The position numbers and the translations under genes are program-made. This document shows positions 32,412 to 42,099 of a stretch of 64,000 nucleotides of DNA, in pieces. The DNA lies in contig CAUJNA010001013.1 in NCBI GenBank assembly GCA_963377175.1, positions 430,879 through 494,878 on the forward strand, read 5' to 3'. This DNA comes from Effrenium voratum (taxonomy: Eukaryota > Sar > Dinophyceae > Suessiales > Symbiodiniaceae). The notes below the pieces were generated by a model. It was not told where the DNA came from. It did not search any database and was given only the letters and a program-made list of their open reading frames with translations. Numbering within the stretch: the first letter of the stretch is position 1; each line of letters starts with the position of its first letter.

Positions 32412-32806
32412 GCACGCTGCTCAGCGCCGGTGGCAGCTGCTGTGTGAAGGAGCCCCACTTTCCCGAGAAGCTGTTGCGCAGCAGGACGTATGAGCAGGCG
32501 GCCCGACGCCCGGCACGGCCTCTCTGAGTGCCCGGCAGGAGGCGACTGAAGTAGAAGCTCTTGTCCACCTTCCGCCCCACCAGGCGCAGCAAGGAGCGCA
32601 GGAAGACCGGGTCTTGCCTCAAGTAACAGCGCTGCAGGTTTGCGACGGGCTCGAAGGCGCACCTCCAGGGCCGGACGCCGGGCGGCGAGGTAGTACTCCA
32701 GCTTTCCGGAACCGAAGAAGGGAGAGTGAAGCACAGCGACGTCCCCCAGCAGCCGGTCCATGTGTGGAGCTAGCCACGATTTACTTCCCATGTACTTCAG
32801 ATGCAT
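32412..32806 (-). pseudogene. DNA N6-adenine methyltransferase (D12 class), N-terminal part
   Basis: Starts at ATG 32,806: MHLKYMGSKSWLAPHMDRLL, then SPFFGSGKLEYYLAARRPAL, matching the D12-class N-terminal K-x-GxKxxL motif and FxGxG motif I. After a frameshift near 32,660 it continues RSLLRLVGRKVDKSFYFSRL and CSYVLLRNSFSGKWGSF, the N-terminal specificity region with the NSFSG box. It then breaks at about 32,411 without the DPPY motif. The DPPY part lies on the opposite strand at 33,884-34,215. Confidence 0.65.
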
Positions 32807-32959
32807 ACCAGCCTTTAGTTTTATCCCTGAAAACTCCGACAGTGCACTGCTACACAGCGATGCGCTGACGGACTCGCCGCCCGGCTTCCCGGCTTCGAAT
32901 TTGGGAAGTAAAGGCAAAAGAACGAATGGGGAAGCTTTCCCACAAGAGAATACACTAGC

Positions 32960-33291
32960 AAACAGCCCTCGGACCCCGTGGTGCCCAGGTTCCATGCACA
33001 TGCATTTTCCTCGGCCCCAGCAAGTCCGGCAAAACCGTGGCGCTGATCAGCATGATTCTGGAGCAATACCGCGGAGTCTTTGAGAAAATCTATATATTCA
33101 GTCCCAGCGTGAACATCGACGACAGCTGGATCCCCGTCAAGAAGTACATCGAGGAGGACCTGAAATTGAACACGGAGCGCGAGCAGGCCTACTACGATGA
33201 GTGGGACGAGGCAGCGCTGCGGGGCATCATCCAGAGGCAGCGCAAGATCACCGAGACATCCAAGAAGTTGGAGAACTGGTGGCTTCCTTAA
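32960..33291 (+). pseudogene. A32-like DNA-packaging ATPase, N-terminal part
   Basis: The frame shows CIFLGPSKSGKTVALISMIL, a Walker A motif GPSKSGKT (about 33,013-33,036), then FEKIYIFSPSVNIDDSWIPV, as in FtsK/HerA-type packaging ATPases of nucleocytoplasmic and polinton-like viruses. A charged helical stretch follows (QRQRKITETSKKL) and the frame ends at 33,291. Walker B and the rest of the ATPase core are absent, so the gene is truncated by an internal deletion and runs straight into the minor-capsid gene. The exact N-terminus is not resolved. Confidence 0.65.
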
Positions 33292-33297
33292 GAAAAG

Positions 33298-33883
33298 AAT
33301 GACCACGATCTACGTGGACAGCCGCAAGAGGGTAGCCAGCTCGCGACTTCGAGGTCGACCTGGGAGAGTCCCTGCACCTGCACCTGCAGAGCGACGCCCG
33401 GCTGGCCGTCTACAAGATCAGAATCGCGGACAGCTTTGTCTCGACAGACCGGGGCCGCTACCTCTACTGGGTCGACGCCGCGCTTGGGACTCTGAACTGG
33501 GCGTTACTGCCGGAAGGCGCCTACACGGGCGCACGGTTGGCCGCCCAACTTCGCTACTGCCACCTACAGCGAGACCACGAACAGCCTGAGCGTAGCCTAC
33601 GACGGCAACCGCCTCATTCTGAACGATCTGGAGCTGCAGCAGCAGTTCCCAGACTCTGTGGACTACCCCACCTCGCCGGCCGCCTCGCCATCCAAGCCCT
33701 TCAGCGTCGACCACATGCTCGGCCCGAGCTTCGTCTCCGGCGGGCAGCAGGTCTTTGAATTCGAGGTCTACCTGCGCTGCGCCCAGCTGGCCAACGCCAG
33801 CCGAGTGCTGGGCAACCTGGGCGACGACATCCTGTCCAAGATCACGCTGAAGAGCGGCGTGGGCCCCATCGTTGAGACCGGCT
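33298..33883 (+). pseudogene. Minor capsid (penton-like) protein candidate
   Basis: Starts MTTIYVDSRKRVASS 6 bp after the ATPase stop. Frameshifts near 33,345 and 33,543 separate DFEVDLGESLHLHLQSDARL, RIADSFVSTDRGRYLYWVD and NFATATYSETTNSLSVAYDG. The last frame has LGPSFVSGGQQVFEFEVYLR, CAQLANASRVLGNLGDDILS and SGVGPIVETG, then switches abruptly into methyltransferase sequence at about 33,883. Beta-rich composition and the neighbours suggest a vertex (penton) protein. This is inference; it could be another structural protein. Its C-terminus appears to be at 32,297-32,411. Confidence 0.5.
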
Positions 33884-34215
33884 CATGGCCGTCAGGGGCG
33901 CAACGGCCGCCGAGGAATGTGAGCGTGCGATGCCAGGACGCGCTGGCCTATCTACGCGCTCTGCCCTGCCAGGCGCCCCGACAAGCCATCTATGCCGATC
34001 CTCCCTACATCTTCCCAGGCCGCAGCATGAACTACTATGGCACGAGGAGGCGGGGGCATGACCTGGCCTTCCACTCGGAGCTCCGAGACGCGCTCTTCAC
34101 GAGCGGCCTGCCCTTCGTCCTGAGCATCAACGACGTGCCTGAGGCCAGGGAGCTCTACAGCGGGGGCCGACTCCATCATGGCCTGATGCACTACCAGCAG
34201 CTCGGGCTTGGAGCT
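33884..34215 (+). pseudogene. DNA N6-adenine methyltransferase (D12 class), C-terminal part
   Basis: Encodes NVSVRCQDALAYLRALP, then IYADPPYIFPGRSM with the catalytic DPPY motif IV (about 33,992-34,003), then HDLAFHSELRDALFTSGLPF and VLSINDVPEARELYSGG. The last two are typical of the C-terminal half of Dam/D12 enzymes. No start codon or motif I is attached: the frame is joined to the minor-capsid gene. It complements the N-terminal part at 32,412-32,806. The frame runs into the CCAGGCCCGCA repeat after about 34,215. Confidence 0.75.
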
Positions 34216-34225
34216 TGCGCGGCAG

Positions 34226-34342
34226 TGGCCCGCACCAGGCCCCACCAGGCCCGCACCCCGCCCCAGGCCCGCACCAGGCCCGCACCAGGCCCGCACCAGG
34301 CCCGCGCCAGGCCCGCACCAGGCCCGCACCAGGCCCCAGGCA
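34226..34342. repeat. CCAGGCCCGCA tandem repeat
   Basis: About ten copies of an 11-bp GC-rich unit, CCAGGCCCGCA, with minor variants. It directly follows the methyltransferase C-terminus and probably replaced its end. Ala/Pro/His frames across it are artefacts. Confidence 0.9.
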
Positions 34343-34344
34343 GG

Positions 34345-35140
34345 ATTTTTCGGGCAAAATCCGACCTCGGTGCAGTGGATTTCCGACCTCGGTGGATAAG
34401 AGGGCTGCAGAACTGGCAACAGGCACCAACCATTTTTTGGTTGCTGCCCGCGTGGAGTTCCGCTGCAGACTGCCATCTCGGGAACCGCTTTTGCGCACTT
34501 TTCGGCCCCAAAGAGAGCGGTGACGAAGCGGTGACGAAGCGGTGACAAACGGTGACAACCTCGGCGGGCTGGAATTCGCCGGTTTTCCGGTGACTCTGGA
34601 GCCTGCTTTCGACCGAAAACGAGCGAAACTTGAGGCTCAGGCACGTCCGACACTCGACCGTTTTGAGCGCTTTTTGCACCAAAAACGGAGCCGGACGGAG
34701 CGGTGACAGCGGTGACAAGCTCGGCGGGCTGACGGGCCGCGGGCCGAAACCTCGGCGGGCTGTCGGGCTCCGAGCCAGGTCCGGGCTGTCGGGCCGCGGA
34801 AAACCCTGCGACTCCGGAACTCGGGAACTGGGGCCGCTTTTGCGCACTTTTTCGACCCAAAAGCGAGCGGTGACAAAGCGGTGACAAGCGGTGACGAGCT
34901 CGGCGGGCTGGAATTCGCAGGCTTTTCAGAGCAGAAAACGGAATTCTGAGCACGGCAAGCGTCTGCACCGGTTTTCGGCGGAAACCGAGCGAATTTGGAG
35001 GCTGAGGCACCACTTTTGACGTCTGACACGAAAAAACGAACTTTTCGGGATTTCGGAAAGTTGGCCAATTTGAGCACTTTTTCGGCCGGAACGGAGCCGA
35101 AAAGCAGTGGTGACATCAGTGGTGACGAATCATTTTTGGC
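34345..35140. repeat. Diverged repeats with CGGTGAC iteron-like clusters
   Basis: Four related blocks (starting near 34,480, 34,655, 34,830 and 35,070) share CGCTTTTTGCAC or CACTTTTTCGGCC, then runs of GAGCGGTGACAAAGCGGTGA, then GCTCGGCGGGCTG. The CGGTGAC core occurs about eleven times, in clusters with 8-10 bp spacing. No coding sequence is supported. Spacing and clustering recall replication iterons, but there is no functional evidence. Confidence 0.7.
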
Positions 35141-35423
35141 CTCAAAATGGCCATTTTGGCAGCTTTTTTGCACAAAAAACCAAAATAATTAGGGTAGTAT
35201 AACCCTAAACCCTGCCAAAGTGGCCCCGGATGTATCCCACCTCCTATAACGCCTTGATAAAACGGCCATGGCCCTGATAAAGCGGCCATCGAACTTGCGC
35301 AGCCTTGATGGCTTTGATAAACCAGCCTTAGCCTGGCCGCTGATAAACTGCTTACACGGGACCATATGAAATCGGCTATCTGCAGCTTGAATGTAAGGGT
35401 CTGGCCACTGAGGCTGGCCGGCC

Positions 35424-35575
35424 TTAGCGGGGCGTAGCGGGCGGGCCCCGCTACCGTCGCAGGGGGGCCCCGCTACAAACCCCCGTAGCGGGGCGTTGCA
35501 GGAGGGCCCCGCTACCGTTGCAGGGGCTCCGCTACCGGCCCCGCTACCGCTCCGCCACCACTGCCCGCTACGGCC
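35424..35575. repeat. GGGCCCCGCTAC inverted-repeat cluster
   Basis: Five or more copies of GCCCCGCTAC and its complement GTAGCGGGGC occur in both orientations within 150 bp, so several short perfect hairpins are possible. Just upstream (35,245-35,350) TGATAAA-CGGCCAT motifs recur four times. Confidence 0.85.
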
Positions 35576-35840
35576 GTTCCTCCACCGCGGATTTGGTCAA
35601 GAGAAGCCGCAGTGAACAGATCAGACCTGCCTAGCCCGGTGGTTTTGTGCCTAAACGTTCTGCGCGCAATGCTGCCAGCGGCGCCTACTTACTTAAGCGA
35701 CGGCCCGTGTCAAGTAGCAGTTTCAACGTAGGGTCGGGCGGCTTCATTCGCAGCCGCAGCGCGTAAGAAGCCGCTCAAGAGCGCGCGGCCCCCAGAGGGA
35801 CCGACGCGGCGTTAACACCACTATAAAAGGATTTGCAAAA

Positions 35841-36104
35841 ATGATGTTCGTTTTGCTGCGGTCAGGATTGGCTAATCTGCCGGCGGCGGCTTGGCCCAGC
35901 TGTTTTTGCGGGGCCCCCCGCGATCGATCGGTAAGTTTACCTCCTTTGCGCTGGGCTGGCTTGTTGTGTAAAAGGAGTCGCCGTTTGTTCGCTTTGCAGA
36001 TTTCTGGAACTTGCAGACTGCTTGCCTTTGGCATGAACTTCTCTCCGGCTAGTTCTCTCGGCTTAACGTTTTCAGTTGTTCGATTACAGTCGGTTCTTTG
36101 CAGC
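35841..36104 (+). other. Leader of the Helitron-like gene, no assigned coding
   Basis: An ATG at 35,841 opens a frame of 116 codons running past 36,104, but its composition (Leu/Arg/Ser/Cys) is not convincing. A small dinoflagellate-style leader or intron is possible. The Helitron-like homology starts around 36,105. Confidence 0.25.
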
Positions 36105-38838
36105 AATGCCGCAAGTGTGCCGCATGTGTGTGGGCGCGGAAGTCACGTTCTGCGCCTTCTGCGACTGAGGCCATGGAGGCGGCCTGTCTGACAGCGCCCG
36201 GGCGGCGGTCGCTCCTGCGGTCCTGAAGGCTATGGCCAACCCCAACTTCCGCACCATTGCCTTGGAGCAGATTTCCGCGGAGTATCAGGGGTTTGACTTC
36301 CGCGCAGTTCTGCGCCGGGTTTGAAGGCAAGGCCTGCGTGTTTGCCCTGGCCAAGAGCGGCGGCCCTGCGCAGGTCCACCAGCGCCAGGCGAGAAGTTGT
36401 TTGTTCTGCGACTCCGTTGCGGTTGGCTCCAAGGTGGACGCGCCGGGGGGCCTGAAGGACATTGCGGCTGCGCTAAAGAAGATGTCCAAAGCGGCAAGGG
36501 CGAGGACTCTGACAGAGCGGACACCCGAGGATGTCCGGGCCCAAGTTGCTCATACCCAAGGAGCCGCGGCGGCCTTAGCTTGGCGCTCCGTCTAAGCTTG
36601 GGGAGCTCCAGCGCCGCTGGGCGCCTGCCCTGGCGGAACGGCAGAGTCCGAAGGTCCCGACACGGCGGCGTAGAAGAAGGCCTATCGAAAGCGGGTCCTG
36701 GCGGACAAGGCTGTGGCCGGAAGCACGCCGGGCGCCCAAAGGAGTGGACGGTCCCTGGCGCTGTGGCGGACAACTCGGCGCCCGCCGCCGGCCACAGTCC
36801 GCCAAGGCCGCCGGCCTGGAGCGCTGGGCGCCTGCGGGCAATGCTTGCCCGCGACCTTGCGCAGAAGAGTCGAAAGGTCACGGCGCCGTCCTTGCAGTGC
36901 CCTCTGCCGCGGCGGCCAAGGGCATCCGGCGCCCAAGCTTGCGGATGTGCCTGAGCCGCTTTGCGGGCTATCGGAGAAGGCTGCGCAGACGCTCTCGCCC
37001 TTGAAGGTTGACGCTGGCTTTGAGCAGCAGGCCAAGCATGGTACCGTCTACCGCGTCCACGCGCACATGCTGCGCCTGCGCTGGAAAGAGGCAAAGGTCC
37101 GGGCGGCGATCCGGGAGTTGGAGGACGACGAGATGCGGCGCAAGACCAAGGTGGCCTACGACTACCTGCGCCAGGCCGAGGATTTCGCGTACGGCAAGTT
37201 TCTGCGCGAGCACAAGAGCTTCTTGGAGGAGCGACAGGACAACCCGGCGCCGCCAACTGACCTTCCTGGAGCGGCCTGGCCTGGAGTGCGCCCTGTGACA
37301 ACGCTCTTTTTGGCGGCAAGACATGACCTTCAGCCACGAGCGGGCGTCAGATCCCCGGCGCCAGAAAGCGGAAACGTTGGAGGCGGCGCTGCGCCCCGCG
37401 CGGCCTGATGATGATGAGAGCGGCGACGAGGGCGAGGCGGAGGACAGCGACCTTGTCCGCCACAGCATCAAGCGCCTCTACGCGGCGCTGTCGCTGGGCC
37501 AGCTCCTCGGCTACACGGACCACTACGAAATCCTTCAATATGTTTACGATCTCCACTTGTGGACCGACCTTGGCAGCAAGCGCAACTTGGGCACAGGCGT
37601 CCCAATGAGACTGATGCTGGCCGGCTCAACGTTCAGCCCAATCTACTGGCGGCATGTCCAGTGGAGCCTGGTTGACCTTGAGCGGCAAGTTGGGTTCCCA
37701 AGTTCTTCTGCACGCTCTCCCCGTCAGAGTGGACCCTGCTCTACCACGGCCATGTGCTTGACGGGATGGCCAAGCTTTTGCGCGGGCGGCTGCGCCTTCC
37801 AGTCGAGGAGACACTTCACATCGTCCACGTCCTGTTGCAGACGGCAAAAGGCTTTCTCCTAGGAGATACCGCACCAAAGATTGGCAAGACCTGTCTTCGC
37901 GGTCCGCGACGAGACTGGGCAGGGGCGGAGGCTGCACGGCTTTGTGCGCATTGAATTCAGGACGGCGCTTGCAAGTTGCCAACGCAGGAGTACCATGGCT
38001 CTGGGCGCCCTCGCCTGCACTTGCTTGTGTTTGGAGATGATGATCTGATCCGGACGCTGGACCTGTCCAGCGCGGCAAGCGCTACGATGCCGTCGGACAC
38101 TGACCTCTGGCTGGCTATGTTCGGGGCTCTCAACTGGACCACAAGCAGGACAGCGGCCGCGGCATCTTTGCGGAGGAGAAAGGAGCTGAACGCCTGGCGG
38201 CTGAATCACTTGCGGAGGATCAGGAGATAGGGCTCCGGGGCTAACTGCCCGACATCCTGGATGCTTTGAAGCGCCACCAAGACCTACAAATGGGAAAGGA
38301 CAAGGTCGGAATGCTCCGCCAGTACATGACCAAGTACTTGGCTAAATTCTCCGACTCGGCGTCGCAGGAGTGGCTGAACGACGACGCGGACGCCGTCAGC
38401 ATCGCGACCACGGTGCTGAGCCGCTATCATCCGATGGAGCCTAAAATGGTCCTACAATTGTTCGGCGCAAAGTTTCGCCAGTGGCGCTTCACGACGCTGC
38501 AGGGAGGCAAGCGCGACTTTGTCGTGCCGGTGCCGGACGCGGAGTTGCCCGAGAAGCACGAGGTGCGGCTCTACGAGGCGGCGGCCTGGGCCCGAGGGCG
38601 GGTCAATTTGCTGGACTTCCTGCGCAAGACCAACGCGGACGGCCAGAGCAGCGCGTGGCTCAAGAAGAAGCACGCGGCGCAGGGCGAGCCGGACGAGACC
38701 TTGGAAGATTTCGCGATCCGCTACAAGGTGCAGGGCGAGAAAGTCGTGGCAGCGGAGTACGTGTCGCGCCTGAGCGACCGCCACTACGGCCAGTGGCTCA
38801 CGCTTCACAAACCGTTTGTTTTGTTTAACGAGTTCTAG
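36105..38838 (+). pseudogene. Helitron-like Rep protein, truncated and frameshifted
   Basis: Starts with a Cys cluster (CRMCVGAEVTFCAFC, C-x2-C-x8-C-x2-C) at about 36,107, followed by ALAKSGGPAQVHQRQARSC and VDAPGGLKDIAAALKKM. After several frame changes: WKEAKVRAAIRELEDDEMRR; LMLAGSTFSPIYWRHVQWSL and DLERQVGFP (Helitron-like N region); then YHGSGRPRLHLLVFGDDDLI, where the HUH motif should lie. The H-x-H reads Arg-Leu-His, so the first His seems lost. A 190-codon intact end follows (38,266-38,838): QYMTKYLAKFSDSASQEWL, YHPMEPKMVLQLFGAKFRQW and YVSRLSDRHYGQWLTLHKPF. The Pif1-type helicase that normally follows is absent. At least five lesions are present. Confidence 0.6.
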
Positions 38839-38989
38839 TAAACGGGACGTCATTCCCGCTGCGCGAGTTCTGCGCACAAGTTCTGCAAAGCTCGTCTCAG
38901 CCATGCCGCGCCCGGCTAGAGCTACAGGCTAATGGATGGTTCGGGCCGCTGAGCGCCGATAGCAACAAACACATATACCTTACGGGTGG

Positions 38990-40770
38990 AGGTAGGACCA
39001 AATCGCCAAAGCGCAAAAAACTAAAGAAAACCCTAAATCCCGCAAAGCAAAACAAAAGGCAAGAATCCGCAGTCGATTGCTAAATCAGACCGTCAAATCA
39101 ATCACGAATCAACTATATCGATTTCCAACAAGTCGATTAATTCGAGTTCTAGGACATCTGGCTCGCGCCCTTACAAAATTCCACAATAAAAATCGGAACA
39201 AACCTATAAAGTAAAAACAACCTACATTCAAATATCTATACGATTTAATTACATTTCGAATATTAACTCACACAAACATATAATATACAACAAAAATATT
39301 TCAAAATTCATTTAATATTTATCATATCTATTAAAAAACTTTTTTTCAATAAAAATATTCTATATCTCGATTAATTAATTTTCAAATATTTTTAATATAT
39401 AAACCACTATTTCTTTTAATTAATCAATATATATATATAATACCTAATATGTTTATTTCAAGTTCAAAAAATATCATTTTTATAGAAACCAAATATATAT
39501 CAAAATCAATTTTATTATATAAATTCAAATTACCATTTAATATGTTTAAATTCCAAATATAATATATACTAGTGGGGGCCCGCTACTTTCCAGCAGCGTG
39601 CGAAATGAAACCCATAGCAAGAGAATAACAGAATCAGAGCATAAAATAAAAATCATTCCAATTTAAACCGAGCAAATGCTTGACAAAACGCGGCTTCGGA
39701 ATATTTCGAGAAAATAAATAATTGTGATTTTGAGCCTTTGCCTTAGACCCCGCCCAAATATAATATTTCGAAAGATTATGTATCATACTGAACTGGAAAC
39801 CCAATTCTGGAGACCCAAATATCTAAAGACGAGTTATAGATAGAACTTCTCAATAGCAAACACCTCAATATGTTTCCTAAAATATTACGATATAGAAAAC
39901 AACAATGTTTCTCAGGTGCCCGATGCCAACGTGTAAACATTTAGTCAGTGAAAAGCGGTCGCCTAAACAAAGGGAAAATAAACCATAGACCATTAACCTA
40001 TACCATCGACCAGAATATATCCTAAATATAAATAAAGCCGAACTAATTTCGCTTAATTAATTGGAAAAAACATTATTAATCATAATACATATGGCCAAAC
40101 TCTCGCAAAACAAGCACAATATTTCAACCCAAATAACAACAGAATAATTAAATAATCGATTTTGCTAACCTCCCAAAAAACGTATTTCATAAATATATTC
40201 GTTCCATAACAAATTATGCAAATACGGTTTTGGTCAATCTAAAAAATCATATGGTCGAATCATTTATTTCGTCATTAATCTAAATCTTATCATTACCAAT
40301 CCTTTTGCATTAGGCCAAGCCTCGATCACGAGGCAAAGTGTTCCCCCTTAAACATCATAGAGGCCGGAATGTATTAAAAAAACCTTATTATTTCGGAAAA
40401 ATATCAATTTCAATTTTAAATTCCAATAAAAATCATGGTTTATTTCTTCATTAATCTCAAAACAAACCTATATCCAAAAATCAAATCAAAACAACAACTA
40501 AAAGATTTTCGGGCTTCATATCCCAATAATACATATCAATAATCTCTATCTCTAAATTATTCAAATCTAAAACAATCCAACCTATATAATTCAAATGTAA
40601 TATATTAAATCTTACTCTTAAATATCATATATACACCTAAATACAATATCCATCAACATTATCCTAATTCTTTAGATGTCAAAAAACATACCCTAAATTT
40701 TATAAATTCATTACAATTAACCTATGCAATATTAATTAATTCATAAAACTTAACCTATACACTATCAATT
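38990..40770. other. AT-rich, CpG-poor non-coding block
   Basis: About 1.8 kb in which A/T dominate (many TATATA, AATTAA and ATAAAA runs), in strong contrast to the GC-rich neighbours. GC islands survive at about 39,575-39,610, 39,940-39,970 and 40,315-40,375. The stretch 39,940-40,120 aligns to 42,315-42,545 with mostly C-to-T and G-to-A differences (see findings). No gene. Confidence 0.85.
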
Positions 40771-40779
40771 TCAAACAAC

Positions 40780-41298
40780 AAAACAAACAAAACAAAACAA
40801 ACAAACAACCACAAACAAACAAACAAACAAAAACAAAAACACAAACAAAGACAAAGACAAAGACAAAAACAAACACAGAAACAAAGACAAACACAGACAC
40901 AAAAACGCAAACACAAACACACACAGACACACAGACACACAAACACAAACACAAACAGACAGGCACAATCAGACAGACACAGAGACACAAAGACACAGAA
41001 ACACAGAGACACAGAGACACAGAGACACAGAGACACAGAGACACAGAGACACAGAGACACAAAGACACAGAGACACAGAGACACAGAGACACAGACAGAC
41101 AGAGACACAGACAGACACAGACACACACAGACACAGACAGACAGACACAGACAGACAGACAGACACAAACAGACAGACACAAACAGACAGCCAGAACGAC
41201 AGACAGACAAAGAAACAGATACCAGAGACAGAGAGACCAACAGACAAAGAGAGACAGAGAAAGACACCAACAGAGAGACAGAGACAAAGAGACAGCGC
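40780..41298. repeat. CACAGA/CAAACA microsatellite, array 1
   Basis: About 500 bp of hexanucleotide-type repeats: AAACAA/AAAGACA at the left edge passing into GACACAGA units. Cys/Val/Leu/Ser frames on the minus strand are artefacts. Confidence 0.95.
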
Positions 41299-41424
41299 GC
41301 CGGATTCTGATGTCAACATGCAACAGGCTTCACCTGCGCACGTGCACGCGTCCGACTCCGAGCCCGGGAGCTGTGACGCAGACGGGCTGCAAGAACGCGC
41401 GTGCGAGCTCTCGGCTGCGCGTGC
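41292..41424. repeat. GC-rich cassette between microsatellites, copy 1
   Basis: About 130 bp (GCGCGCCGGATTCTGATGTC onwards to TCTCGGCTGCGCGTGCAC) that recurs at 41,700-41,822 with small deletions. Together with the flanking microsatellite it forms a duplicated microsatellite-plus-cassette unit. Confidence 0.9.
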
Positions 41425-41694
41425 ACAGACACACAGACACACAGACACACAGACACACAGACACACAGACACACAGACACAAACAGACAGACACAGAGAC
41501 AAACAGACAAACAGACAAACAGACAAACAGACACAGACACAGACAGACACAGACACAGACAGACACAGACAGACAGACACAGACAGACAGCCAGACAGAC
41601 AGACAAAGAAACAGATACCAGAGACAGAGAGACCAACAGACAAAGAGAGACAGAGAAAGACACCGACAGAGACAGAGACAAAAAGAGACACACC
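41424..41694. repeat. CACAGA microsatellite, array 2
   Basis: Second array of ACACAGAC/ACAGACAG units, ending with the same AAACAGATACCAGAGACAGA motif as array 1 (compare 41,211-41,240), which confirms duplication of the whole unit. Confidence 0.95.
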
Positions 41695-41699
41695 TCCGG

Positions 41700-41822
41700 A
41701 GCGCAGCGCGCCGGATTCTGATGTCAACATGCCACAGGCTTCACCTGCGCACGCGTCCGACTCCGAGCCCGGGAGACGGGCTGCAAGAACGCGCGTGCGA
41801 GCTCTCGGCTGCGCGTGCCCCA
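41700..41822. repeat. GC-rich cassette, copy 2
   Basis: Second copy of the 41,292-41,424 cassette, about 95% identical by eye apart from two short deletions. Confidence 0.9.
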
Positions 41823-42099
41823 GTTGCACGCGGCCGCTGGCCGCTTGTCCCCTGGCACCCTCGCCCAGTGGAGCGAGCCAGTGGGAAACGGTTTGCGCTT
41901 GTCTCGGCGCTGCCCCGCTGCTCCCGCGGCCAGGAGGTGGTTGCAGGACTGGGCACGCTACCGGCCCGGTTTGGATTGGTAGTTTGGATCGGTGTTTTGG
42001 ACGTTAGGGGGTGGTTTCCCATTCAACTTCAACATGATCCAGGGGTTCAAACCCCCAAACCACCAATCCAAACCAGCAATTAGGGGTACGTTGAGGCGG

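Noticed and set aside
32412..34215. Two independent adenine methyltransferase genes
   Set aside because: The two parts are complementary halves with no overlap, and each joins the complementary part of the same capsid gene, so one gene split by inversion is simpler.
35197..35215. CCCTAAACCC telomere-like motif
   Set aside because: Only about two units; too short to call a telomeric tract.
40736..41829. Cys/Val/Leu/Ser-rich minus-strand frames
   Set aside because: Translations of CACAGA-type microsatellite; no complexity beyond the repeat.
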